Shown one piece after another: positions 18,601 through 25,749 of a stretch of DNA of 64,000 nucleotides; position 1 is the first letter of the stretch; every line of letters begins with the position of its first letter. The position numbers and the translations under genes were made by a program. The DNA lies in NCBI RefSeq assembly GCF_036688685.1, contig NZ_JAQQPS010000001.1, positions 62,001 through 126,000 on the forward strand, read 5' to 3'. This stretch comes from JALYUM01 sp036688685 (lineage in GTDB: Bacteria; Pseudomonadota; Gammaproteobacteria; Burkholderiales; Burkholderiaceae_D). Under the pieces are notes generated by a model that saw only the letters and a program-made list of their open reading frames with translations, made no database searches and was not told the origin of the DNA.

Positions 18601-18833
18601 CGGCCAAGGGGGTGCTGTTCCTGACGCTCGAAGACGAGACCGGGAATGTGAACGTGATCGTGTGGAAGTCGCTGGTGGAGCAGCAGAGGAAGGAGGTGCT
18701 GGGTGCGCCCTTGCTGGGCGTGTACGGCATCTGGCAGCGCCAGGGCGAGGTGCGCCACCTGGTGGCCAAGCGGCTGGTGGACATGTCGGCGCTGCTGGGG
18801 CGGCTGGATACGCATAGCCGCGATTTTTGCTGA
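15651..18833 (+). CDS. dnaE2: Error-prone DNA polymerase III alpha subunit DnaE2
   Basis: A 1060-residue DNA polymerase used for damage-induced, mutagenic translesion synthesis. The N-terminal PHP domain (about 10-200) starts ELFCLSNFTFLQGASHAEEL, typical of DnaE2. The palm carries the catalytic aspartates in PDIDVDFEHQRR (Asp401, Asp403, Asp405) and GRGSAANSAVCYCLGIT. Helix-hairpin-helix and OB-fold regions follow, the latter near residues 960-1030 (GTAKGVLFLTLEDETGNVNVI). It is shorter than replicative DnaE1 (about 1160), as expected for DnaE2. A LexA box precedes it. The partners imuA and imuB, often in the same operon, are absent here. Confidence 0.95.
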   Translation: MSSSSPTQQNLPDYAELFCLSNFTFLQGASHAEELVARAVQLGYAALALTDECSLAGVVRAHAEAKKAALPLLIGAHFHLTRRDGTHSLSLILLAQNRNGYGNLAELITLGRTRTTKGTYLLTPADFDTAAPGFEHLQGMPDCLAILLPAYPGHDAADLDRLHAQAAWMASTFPGRSWLGLNLLHRAHDDGHRATIDEVGWQHGLPIVALGHVTMHVRSRKPLQDTLSAVRLGKPVGECGYGLAQNAEQHLRSRMRLANLYAPQALAETLRIASLCTFSLDQLRYEYPNEVVPPGHTASSFLRSETYIGAHRRFKDGIPAKVQGQVEHELALIAEMGYEHYFLTVYDIVRFARSQHILCQGRGSAANSAVCYCLGITEVDPAQSELLFERFISRERNEPPDIDVDFEHQRREEVIQYIYTRYGRTRAALAAVVISYRPKSALRDSGRALGIDLGIVEKVAKTHHWFDGKADLLNRLAEAGLDPASPQAQQWATLAQQLLNFPRHLSQHPGGFVIAQGKLSRLVPIENASMAERSVIQWDKNDLEELGLMKVDVLALGMLSMLRRGLELVSQRRGDLFEMQDIPPDDKATYDMICAADTVGVFQIESRAQMSMLPRMLPRKFYDLVIEVAVVRPGPIQGGMVHPYLRRRQGLEPVLYPSDEMKQALGRTLGVPIFQEQVMQVAILGAGFTPGEADQLRRAMAAWKRKGGLEHYYNRIVSGMIERGYTLEFAEAIFSQIQGFGEYGFPESHAASFALLAYASSWLKRHEPGAFLCALLNSQPMGFYSPSQLVQDAQRHGIEVRPVDITISTWDSTLEERPGDPAGQPQPAVRLGLSLQRGMSREAVARIEDARAIRPFDSVADLARRAHLDRADLQVLAGANALVSLAGNRREALWQAVGAVPDKDLLRPTTVDEDMPALAAPSEGDDIVGDYRAQGLTLGRHPLALLRKQLLDRRFMPASTLYDYQDGQLARACGLVTVRQRPGTAKGVLFLTLEDETGNVNVIVWKSLVEQQRKEVLGAPLLGVYGIWQRQGEVRHLVAKRLVDMSALLGRLDTHSRDFC

Positions 18834-18835
18834 CT

Positions 18836-18863
18836 GCAGCAGCGCACCGGGGTGCGCCGCTGC
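18836..18863. terminator. Hairpin between convergent genes
   Basis: GCAGC and GCGCACC pair with GTGCGC and GCTGC to form a long GC-rich stem directly after the dnaE2 stop and before the small minus-strand ORF. No T-run follows, so a terminator role is only likely. Confidence 0.45.
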
Positions 18864-18869
18864 GTGACA

Positions 18870-18953
18870 TCAGAAAATCAGCTTGAGGACACCTGTGACC
18901 GTCAGCAAGCCGATGATAAAGATAGCGATAATGATCCACATCAAGATTTTCAT
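18870..18953 (-). CDS. 27-residue single-pass membrane protein
   Basis: A very short ORF encoding MKILMWIIIAIFIIGLLTVT followed by GVLKLIF. Almost the whole chain is one hydrophobic helix, with lysines near both ends, which fits a small inner-membrane protein. A GGGGAA ribosome-binding site sits 5 bases before the ATG, with good spacing. It lies downstream of the chemoreceptor gene on the same strand, 63 bases after that stop, and converges on dnaE2. I know of similar short hydrophobic proteins in related bacteria but no assigned function. Because it is tiny, the call rests on the ribosome site and the non-random composition. Confidence 0.6.
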   Translation of the reverse strand: MKILMWIIIAIFIIGLLTVTGVLKLIF

Positions 18954-19016
18954 GCATTTCCCCTAAGTAAATTTAAGGGGAAGAATAGCATAGTTGCTAA
19001 AAAGACAGCGATTCGA

Positions 19017-20828
19017 TTAGAACTCTTCCCACTCGTCGGCTGCCGCCGCGGTCGCACGCGGCTCGCGCTTGACGGCCGGAGCAGCCGCAGGCTTGGCCCG
19101 GACTGGCGCCGGCGCCGCCACAGGCTTGGCACGTGCTGGCGCTGCCGCCACTGGCTTGGGCCGTACCGGCGCTGCCGACGCCGACGCCTGCGCTGGCTCC
19201 ACGCGCGCGGCCGGCCTGGTCAGCCGCGCCAGCGGTTTTTTCACGACCGCTGCCGGCCGCGCCACCGGTGCGGCGAGCCTGTCATCGAGCTTGAACACAC
19301 TGACCACTTCTGCCAGTTTCGCCGCCTGCTCCTGCATCGACGCCGCTGCGGCGGCCGATTCTTCCACCAGCGCCGCGTTGCGCTGGGTTGCTTCATCCAT
19401 CTGGCCGATGGCCTGGTTGACCTGCGCGATGCCGCCCGACTGCTCCTGGCTGGCGGTGGTGATTTCGCCCATGATGTCGGTCACGCGGCGAATGCTGGTG
19501 ACCACTTCTTCCATCGTCGCGCCGGCGCGGTCGACCAGCCTGGTGCCGGTTTCAACCTGCTCGACCGAGGCGCCGATCAATTCCTTGATTTCCTTCGCCG
19601 CGGCAGCCGAGCGCTGCGCCAGGGTGCGCACTTCGGAGGCGACGACCGCGAAACCGCGTCCCTGTTCTCCGGCACGGGCAGCTTCCACGGCCGCATTCAG
19701 GGCCAGGATATTGGTCTGGAAGGCGATGCCGTCGATGACCGCGATGATGTCGACAATCTTGCGCGACGCTTCATTGATGGCGCCCATCGTGTCGATCACC
19801 TGGCTGACCACCGCGCCGCCTTGTACCGCCACTTCGGAGGCGGTAATCGACAGCGTGTTGGCCTGGCGCGCATTCTCGGCATTGTTGTGCACGGTGGTGG
19901 TCAGTTCTTCCATCGACGCGGCGGTTTCTTCCAGCGCGCTGGCCTGCTGCTCGGTACGGCCGGACAGGTCCATATTGCCGGCGCTGATTTCGCGCGACGC
20001 GGTGGCGATGGTATCGGTCCCGCCGCGCACTTCGGTGACGATCGCCGTCAGGCTGTCGTTCATCAGGCTCAGGGAGCGCAGCAGGGCGCCGGTTTCGTCC
20101 TGGCCCGATGCGTCAATTTTTTGCGACAGGTCGCCGGCGGCCACCGTTTCTGCCACGCGCACGGCGGTGCGGATCGGCCGCACGATACCGGCGGTAAGGC
20201 GCAGGCAAAAGACCCCGCCCAGCAGGACCGTGGCGAGCGTCAGCAAGCTGATAAGGCGAATACTGCCATTCGACGCCGCTTCGATCGCGGCGGCGGCGGC
20301 ATCGATGCTGGCATGCTGCATGCCAACCAGTTCGTGTATCGATTCCTGGTAGGCGTGGGACGTGGGCAGAAATTCCTTGTCGAGGACACGGGCTGCTTCC
20401 TCCGCATCGCCGCCGGCTTTGGCCTTGACGGCTGCATCGCGCAGTCGAAAAAACTCCTTGCGTTGCACCAGGATTTTGTCGAACAGTTGTTTCTCTGGTC
20501 CAACAACGATGAGCGGCTCTATCTTCTCGAGCAGTTCGCCCGATTCGCGCGTGGTCAGCGCTGTGTCATCCTTGAAAAACGCGCCGAGCGAAGGATCGCT
20601 GCTCTTGGCGATGGCTGCAGTGCGGCGCACGGCGCCATAGATGCGCGTATACCACTCGACGATCAGGCGTTCTTTGGCCAGCGACTGGCTCATGACAATT
20701 TTGGTATCGCGCGAAATGAGTTGGAGTTGCCAGACACCGGTGCCGGCGATGAACACGGTCAAGGCCAGTACCAGGGCAAAGCCTGTGGCAAGTCGTTTGC
20801 CGATGGTGAGGTTGGAGAAAAAACCCAT
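19017..20828 (-). CDS. Methyl-accepting chemotaxis protein with C-terminal tether
   Basis: A 603-residue chemoreceptor. Transmembrane helices at about residues 10-30 and 190-210 enclose a helical periplasmic sensor of the four-helix-bundle type. A HAMP domain follows (about 212-265). The cytoplasmic coiled coil contains the invariant tip IDGIAFQTNILALNAAVEAARAGEQGRGFAVVA in consecutive pieces, which contacts CheA and CheW. After the methylation helices comes an unusual linker of about 90 residues rich in Ala, Pro, Lys and Val, ending in EWEEF. That final pentapeptide resembles the NWETF-type tether that recruits CheR and CheB. ATG 20828 is chosen over the upstream ATG because MGFFSNLTIGKRL is the usual start. 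Confidence 0.95.
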   Translation of the reverse strand: MGFFSNLTIGKRLATGFALVLALTVFIAGTGVWQLQLISRDTKIVMSQSLAKERLIVEWYTRIYGAVRRTAAIAKSSDPSLGAFFKDDTALTTRESGELLEKIEPLIVVGPEKQLFDKILVQRKEFFRLRDAAVKAKAGGDAEEAARVLDKEFLPTSHAYQESIHELVGMQHASIDAAAAAIEAASNGSIRLISLLTLATVLLGGVFCLRLTAGIVRPIRTAVRVAETVAAGDLSQKIDASGQDETGALLRSLSLMNDSLTAIVTEVRGGTDTIATASREISAGNMDLSGRTEQQASALEETAASMEELTTTVHNNAENARQANTLSITASEVAVQGGAVVSQVIDTMGAINEASRKIVDIIAVIDGIAFQTNILALNAAVEAARAGEQGRGFAVVASEVRTLAQRSAAAAKEIKELIGASVEQVETGTRLVDRAGATMEEVVTSIRRVTDIMGEITTASQEQSGGIAQVNQAIGQMDEATQRNAALVEESAAAAASMQEQAAKLAEVVSVFKLDDRLAAPVARPAAVVKKPLARLTRPAARVEPAQASASAAPVRPKPVAAAPARAKPVAAPAPVRAKPAAAPAVKREPRATAAAADEWEEF

Positions 20829-20964
20829 GCGTGCTACTCCAGAAACAAGATGTTGAACCGCGAAGGGATTCATCATACATTCCGTGTGGCAACGATTGTA
20901 TTATCTGGTTATTTTAAATTTAAAAAGTCGCACCGCGGCAACAAACGCGGCTGATCAGGGCAGT

Positions 20965-20987
20965 CCGCCTTGCCGTTGGCAAGGCGG
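20965..20987 (-). terminator. Hairpin after PRC-barrel gene
   Basis: Perfect 10-base arms CCGCCTTGCC and GGCAAGGCGG with a 3-base loop lie 12 bases beyond the PRC-barrel stop. No T-run follows, so it may be a terminator or an RNA-stabilising 3' hairpin. Confidence 0.5.
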
Positions 20988-20999
20988 CATCGTGCGGGA

Positions 21000-21401
21000 T
21001 TAGTTATTGCTGGTGCCGTAATAACCATGAATCTGGTCCGACCATTGTTGATCAGCCATGTTCGGCCAGTTGTCGGTGTCGAAACCTGGCGCGTTTTCCA
21101 CGCGCTCTTGCGGCATGTCGAGCGTGAAGCGGTGGTTGGCGGTGTCGAGTTTGAGGGCCTTGAACGGCACCGCAAACAGCTTCTGGCCGATGGTGAGCAC
21201 ACCGCCGCTGGACATGACGGCATACGCGACCTGGCCGGTGCGCATGTCGAGCATGAATTCCTTGATTTCGCCGAGGTGTTCGTTTTGCAGGTTGTGCACG
21301 TGGTCGCCGATGAGCGTGTCGGCGCCCATCAATTCAGGACCTGGACCCTTGTGGTCTTTTTTGGCATACATGCCGAAGGTGTCGCGATCTTGGTAGGACA
21401 T
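21000..21401 (-). CDS. PRC-barrel domain protein
   Basis: A 133-residue soluble protein. The PRC-barrel core covers about residues 20-95: ELMGADTLIGDHVHNLQNE, then LGEIKEFMLDMRTGQVAYAV and LFAVPFKALKLDT. This fold occurs in photosynthetic reaction-centre H subunit and RimM and in many stress-induced soluble proteins of soil bacteria, where its role is unclear. A good ribosome site (GGAG) lies 7 bases before ATG 21401. The longer frame to 21782 runs antisense to nothing and overlaps the M48 gene, so it is rejected. It follows the M48 gene by 85 bases and may have its own promoter. Confidence 0.88.
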   Translation of the reverse strand: MSYQDRDTFGMYAKKDHKGPGPELMGADTLIGDHVHNLQNEHLGEIKEFMLDMRTGQVAYAVMSSGGVLTIGQKLFAVPFKALKLDTANHRFTLDMPQERVENAPGFDTDNWPNMADQQWSDQIHGYYGTSNN

Positions 21402-21486
21402 GGTGAACTCCTTGAATGGGGAAAAACCCAAGCATGGACCTGATCCGCCACCGGGTCTGTTCGGACGCGCACATAGGTCGAGTGCA

Positions 21487-22539
21487 TCAGCGTGCGTCCG
21501 CCGCGCGCAAGCGTGCCGCGCGCGCGCCCGAATCCGGATGACTGGACAAGTAGCCGGTGGCGCTGTCGAACCAGCCAGCCTCGCGCTGCGCGCTGTTTTT
21601 GCCGTGGTCCATAACCAGGAACAGGTCGGCCAGCGGCGCCAGCGGCAGGTGATGCGTCTGCAGCACGGCCATGGCGTAGGCATCGGCCTCGGTTTCCATC
21701 GCGCGTGAATGGCGCGCGCCCAGCAGCACAGCTGGGGCGCCTGCCGCCACTGCACTGAAATCGCCAAACAGAAACGCCGCAAACGCGGTGGTCAGCGAAC
21801 CTCGTACCACCGAGCGCATGCTGTGGCGGCCCTCGATGTGGCCGATTTCATGGGCCAGTACGCCGGCCAGAGCAGCCGCCTGGACGGGGCCGAAAGCATC
21901 TTCATCGCCGAGGATCAGCGCCACCATGGCGTCGTTGAGCACTACGCTGCCGTCGGGCAGGGCCAATGCGTTCGGGCCGAACGGGGCCGGCATGGTGCGC
22001 AGCAGCAGTGTCATCGGCATGCGCGGCTGCGCGGGCTGCACGGCTTGCCACACCTGCCGGATCTGGTCCTGTTGGGCCGGCGTGATGGCCGACGGCTTGA
22101 ACAAGCCTTGCCGGGTGAAGGCGTCGCGGGTGAGTTTACCGATGCGCACATCGGCACTGTCCGGCAACAGCGCCGTCAGGGCGCCGGCGGCCGCTGGTAA
22201 TCCCCACATGGCGCTGGCGCCAATCAGCGCCACCAGCGCAACAAACGCGCCCAGCGCGACGCGCCAATGGCCTTGCCAGCGCACCACCAGCGACGCGCGC
22301 TGGCCGACCAGCGCGGCCAGCGCCGGGTAGTCGGTCGCGTCGACTTCGCAGTGGGCGCCATCGTCGAAATAAACCATGCCCGCGGCGTGCGCAAACGGCT
22401 CGGTCAGGCGCAGCTGCGCCAGTGGGTAGGTGGCATTGATCTGTGTGCCAAGCACCGCCAGGCAGTCGTCGCTGCGGGTGAGCGTTACCGCGTGGCGGCG
22501 CGCGCTGCGTCCATCGCCGTAGTGGGCGGGAATGGTCAT
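21487..22539 (-). CDS. M48-family membrane metallopeptidase
   Basis: A 350-residue protein with an N-terminal cytoplasmic domain, one membrane segment near residues 95-125 (VALGAFVALVALIGASAMWG) and a C-terminal zinc peptidase. HEIGH at residues 230-234 is the active site, followed by the third zinc ligand in METEADAYAM. A hydrophobic patch near residues 245-265 could be a second membrane association. The ATG directly abuts the stop codon of the DUF898 gene upstream (TAG then ATG), so the two are translationally coupled. The pair should act together at the inner membrane; the substrate is unknown. Confidence 0.92.
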   Translation of the reverse strand: MTIPAHYGDGRSARRHAVTLTRSDDCLAVLGTQINATYPLAQLRLTEPFAHAAGMVYFDDGAHCEVDATDYPALAALVGQRASLVVRWQGHWRVALGAFVALVALIGASAMWGLPAAAGALTALLPDSADVRIGKLTRDAFTRQGLFKPSAITPAQQDQIRQVWQAVQPAQPRMPMTLLLRTMPAPFGPNALALPDGSVVLNDAMVALILGDEDAFGPVQAAALAGVLAHEIGHIEGRHSMRSVVRGSLTTAFAAFLFGDFSAVAAGAPAVLLGARHSRAMETEADAYAMAVLQTHHLPLAPLADLFLVMDHGKNSAQREAGWFDSATGYLSSHPDSGARAARLRAADAR

Positions 22540-23673
22540 CTACAAAGCGAAATCGATACCGAGGAAATCGGCCGCGCCATCGCCTGCCGCATTCACATCG
22601 GCGCCTTTGCCGGCGCTTTCCAGGGCATCGATATCGACGCTGGACGTGATGTGCAGGTGGGCCAGGATGTAACGCTGGGTGCGCACTGCGGCAAACGGGC
22701 GGAACAGGCCGATCGTCAATATCGTCAGGATGGTATTGACTGCATGCAGCTTGAACAGGCCGCCGAATGTCATGTCGGACGCGATGGCCACACCTGGGAA
22801 GCTGGTGTGCGACCAGACCAGGTTGCCGATGCGTGCCTGCATGTAGGGGAACAGCGACAACAGCGCAGCATAGGCAAGCACTGCCAGCCCGATCAGGACG
22901 AAAGGTGCAATCGCGCCTCGCGACCCCAGCTTGGCGAGCACGGGCAGGGCCACAGCCGCCACGATGCCGAGCGCGATCATGATCCCGAAGGCGATCAGAT
23001 AAGGCGGCCAGAAGCGGCGCGTTTTGAGTGTGTAAATTGAATCGACCCCACCGAACCGGATATGCGCGTGCTGATACCGCTTGACGGCAGCATGCATCAC
23101 CGGCCAGGCCAGGTACAGCAAGCCGAACAGGGCGAGCCATGGCGACGGCGCGTGCGCCGGTCCCCCGGCCGCCATGGCGCCGGCAACGCCGGGCAACATG
23201 AATACCAGCATCGGCGGAATGAAGGTGGCATACGCTTCCTGCGTGGTACCGGTGAACCCGAAGCGCAGGCCGCGCCAGCTGGTGTTGTGCAGCCGGAAGC
23301 GCAGGGCGCCGCGCAGAAGCATTGGCAGGACCAGCAGCAGCGCGCCTACCACGACCAGGCCGGCGCTGATCGAAAAGCCGAAGGCATACTGGTAGCCAGT
23401 GACCAGCAGCAGGGCCAGGATGCGGCCCTTCAGGATGGCCATTGGCTTGCCGTGGAAATCGAAGGCGGCGCCGTCCAGGGTGGTATTCCGGTCGAAGTAT
23501 TGCAGGCGCCGCACCTTGGCCCAGGCGGAATAGATGCCGAAGGTGATGATGGTCAGCAGCAGGTTGACGATCCAGATGCGGAAATATTCGGCGCCATTTC
23601 CCGTGAAAGTCAGTGCCAGGGGGCGCGCTTGCGCCGGCGGAGCGTCCAGGGACACGTTATAGGTCTCAAGCAT
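22540..23673 (-). CDS. DUF898 (YjgN-family) polytopic membrane protein
   Basis: A 377-residue inner-membrane protein of the DUF898/YjgN family. The N-terminal part reads LTFTGNGAEYFRIWIVNLLL and FGIYSAWAKVRRLQYF, the family hallmark, and the same kind of motif recurs in the second half (GLFKLHAVNTILTILTIGLF, then FRPFAAVRTQRYI). About six to eight hydrophobic segments are visible. ATG 23673 starts a normal family N-terminus; the frame continues to 23805 but that part is leader. The stop abuts the M48 protease start. The function of the family is not known; the coupling suggests a membrane complex or substrate presentation to the protease. Confidence 0.9.
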   Translation of the reverse strand: MLETYNVSLDAPPAQARPLALTFTGNGAEYFRIWIVNLLLTIITFGIYSAWAKVRRLQYFDRNTTLDGAAFDFHGKPMAILKGRILALLLVTGYQYAFGFSISAGLVVVGALLLVLPMLLRGALRFRLHNTSWRGLRFGFTGTTQEAYATFIPPMLVFMLPGVAGAMAAGGPAHAPSPWLALFGLLYLAWPVMHAAVKRYQHAHIRFGGVDSIYTLKTRRFWPPYLIAFGIMIALGIVAAVALPVLAKLGSRGAIAPFVLIGLAVLAYAALLSLFPYMQARIGNLVWSHTSFPGVAIASDMTFGGLFKLHAVNTILTILTIGLFRPFAAVRTQRYILAHLHITSSVDIDALESAGKGADVNAAGDGAADFLGIDFAL

Positions 23674-23866
23674 TCGATGCAGTCTGTCGAAAGAACGGTA
23701 CACTCCGGGCGGGAGCGGCGCGCTGTTGATGTTGCTATTTAGTAATTCTAGCGTGTGGTGGCCGTGTTGACTGGTAAATTTGTAAATGTTGTAATTTAGG
23801 CACATCAGACGGTATTCGTGCAGGAAAAGCTTGCAAAGTGATGGGGAGGGGAAAATCTCGCCAGCC

Positions 23867-23895
23867 TCGAAAATGGGGCATGTTTAGGGTATAAT
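23867..23895 (+). promoter_or_regulatory. Probable sigma-70 promoter of pyrG
   Basis: TCGAAA at 23867-23872 and a perfect TATAAT at 23890-23895 are spaced by 17 bases, about 38 bases before the pyrG start. The -10 is a consensus match; the -35 matches four of six. Confidence 0.65.
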
Positions 23896-23933
23896 CTCAA
23901 TTTCCCGCATGTGCCATTCGGCACCATCTGCAA

Positions 23934-25613
23934 ATGACCAAATTTGTCTTCGTCACCGGCGGCGTCGTGTCTTCCCTGGGTAAAGGGATCGCGGCCGCTT
24001 CTCTCGCTGCGATTCTCGAATCGCGCGGTCTTAAAGTCACCATGCTGAAACTGGATCCGTACATCAACGTCGATCCGGGCACCATGAGTCCGATGCAGCA
24101 CGGTGAAGTGTTCGTCACCGATGATGGCGCAGAGACCGACCTCGACCTTGGCCACTACGAGCGCTTCATCAGCACCCGCATGAAAAAGGTGAACAATTTC
24201 ACCACCGGCCAGATCTACGAATCCGTGATCCGCAAGGAACGCCGCGGCGAGTATCTCGGCAAGACCGTGCAGGTGATTCCGCACATTACCAATGAAATCC
24301 AGGATTACATCCACCGCGGCGCCGAAGGCTACGACGTGGCGCTGGTCGAAATCGGCGGCACCGTCGGCGATATCGAATCGCTGCCGTTCCTGGAAGCGGC
24401 GCGCCAGCTGTCGTTGCGCATGGGCCGCAAGTCGGCCGCGTTCGTGCACCTGACGCTGGTGCCGTTCATCGCCTCGGCCGGCGAACTGAAAACCAAGCCG
24501 ACCCAGCACAGCGCGCAAAAACTGCGCGAGATCGGCATTTCGCCGAACGCCTTGCTGTGCCGCGCCGACCGCCCGATTCCGGACGACGAGCGCGCCAAAA
24601 TTTCGCTGTTTTCGAACGTCGAAATGAACGCCGTCATCTCGGTGTGGGACGTCGACACCATCTATAAAGTGCCGCAGGTGCTGCACGATCAGGGCCTCGA
24701 CACCATCATCTGCGAAGCGCTCGGCATCGAAGCACCGCCGGCCGACCTGTCGATGTGGACCAAACTCATCCACACGCTGGAACACCCGAAACACGAAGTG
24801 ACCATCGGCATGGTCGGCAAATACGTCGAGCTGATCGAATCGTATAAATCGCTCACCGAAGCGCTGCGCCACGCTGGCATTCACACCGAAAGCCGCGTCA
24901 ACATCGAGTACATCGACTCGGAAGAGATCGAAGCGACCGGTTGCGCCAACCTGGCAAAATACGACGCCATCCTGGTGCCGGGCGGCTTCGGCAAGCGCGG
25001 CGTGGAAGGCAAAATCATGGCGGCGCGCTATGCCCGTGAACAGAAGATCCCGTACCTGGGTATCTGCCTGGGCATGCAGGTAGCACTGATCGAGTACGCC
25101 CGCCACATGGCCGGCCTGCCGAACGCCAATTCCACCGAGTTCGATCCGGACACCGACCAGCCGGTCGTGGCCCTCATCAACGAGTGGCAGAACCACGACG
25201 GTAAAGTGGAACTGCGCGACGCCAATTCCGACCTGGGCGGCACCATGCGCCTGGGCGCGCAAACCTGCGCCGTCAATCCGGGCACGCTGGCCGCCGAAAT
25301 TTACGGCAGCGTGGTCACCGAGCGCCATCGTCACCGCTATGAAGCGAACAACCATTACCTGCAGCGCGTCGAAGACGCCGGCCTGGTGGTCGCCGCCCGT
25401 ACGCCAAACGAAAACCTCTGCGAAATCATGGAACTGCCGCGTAGCGTGCACCCTTGGTACATGGGTGTGCAGTACCATCCTGAATTCAAGTCGACGCCGC
25501 GGGCCGGTCATCCGCTGTTTATCGCGTTTATCCAGGCAGCACTGGCGCACCAGTCGGCCAGCACCAACCCTGCTTTCGATCCGGATGCCGTCATCGAGCC
25601 TTATTCGGTATGA
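23934..25613 (+). CDS. pyrG: CTP synthase
   Basis: A 559-residue enzyme that makes CTP from UTP, ATP and glutamine, the last step of pyrimidine nucleotide synthesis. The synthetase domain starts MTKFVFVTGGVVSSLGKGI (P-loop) and has SLPFLEA and the LTLVPFI region. The class I glutamine amidotransferase domain (about 290-550) has nucleophile Cys378 in GICLGMQ and the His/Glu pair in QYHPEFKS. The length is close to the usual 540-560. In many Burkholderiales kdsA lies between pyrG and eno; here only 136 bases with a strong hairpin separate them. Confidence 0.98.
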   Translation: MTKFVFVTGGVVSSLGKGIAAASLAAILESRGLKVTMLKLDPYINVDPGTMSPMQHGEVFVTDDGAETDLDLGHYERFISTRMKKVNNFTTGQIYESVIRKERRGEYLGKTVQVIPHITNEIQDYIHRGAEGYDVALVEIGGTVGDIESLPFLEAARQLSLRMGRKSAAFVHLTLVPFIASAGELKTKPTQHSAQKLREIGISPNALLCRADRPIPDDERAKISLFSNVEMNAVISVWDVDTIYKVPQVLHDQGLDTIICEALGIEAPPADLSMWTKLIHTLEHPKHEVTIGMVGKYVELIESYKSLTEALRHAGIHTESRVNIEYIDSEEIEATGCANLAKYDAILVPGGFGKRGVEGKIMAARYAREQKIPYLGICLGMQVALIEYARHMAGLPNANSTEFDPDTDQPVVALINEWQNHDGKVELRDANSDLGGTMRLGAQTCAVNPGTLAAEIYGSVVTERHRHRYEANNHYLQRVEDAGLVVAARTPNENLCEIMELPRSVHPWYMGVQYHPEFKSTPRAGHPLFIAFIQAALAHQSASTNPAFDPDAVIEPYSV

Positions 25614-25658
25614 ACCTCAGTGTGAGCCCCGCTTGAACAAAACGAACTAAACCGTTTG

Positions 25659-25693
25659 CGCGCCGCGTCCCTTGTTGCAAGGGCCGCGGCGCG
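25659..25693 (+). terminator. Large GC-rich hairpin between pyrG and eno
   Basis: Arms CGCGCCGCG and CCCTTG pair with CAAGGG and CGCGGCGCG around a 3-base loop with one mismatch, and a short TTT follows. It is probably the pyrG terminator, possibly leaky. Confidence 0.65.
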
Positions 25694-25749
25694 TTTGCGA
25701 TGTGCAGCATCACTGCAACGATTTTTTTATTGATTCGGAGACTAAAAAC

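Noticed and set aside
18852..20954. A 700-codon plus-strand ORF opposite the first chemoreceptor
   Set aside because: Arg/His/Gly-rich antisense reading with no motif; the minus strand has an unmistakable MCP.
23805..25550. A 581-codon minus-strand ORF opposite pyrG
   Set aside because: Antisense shadow of pyrG with no recognisable domain.
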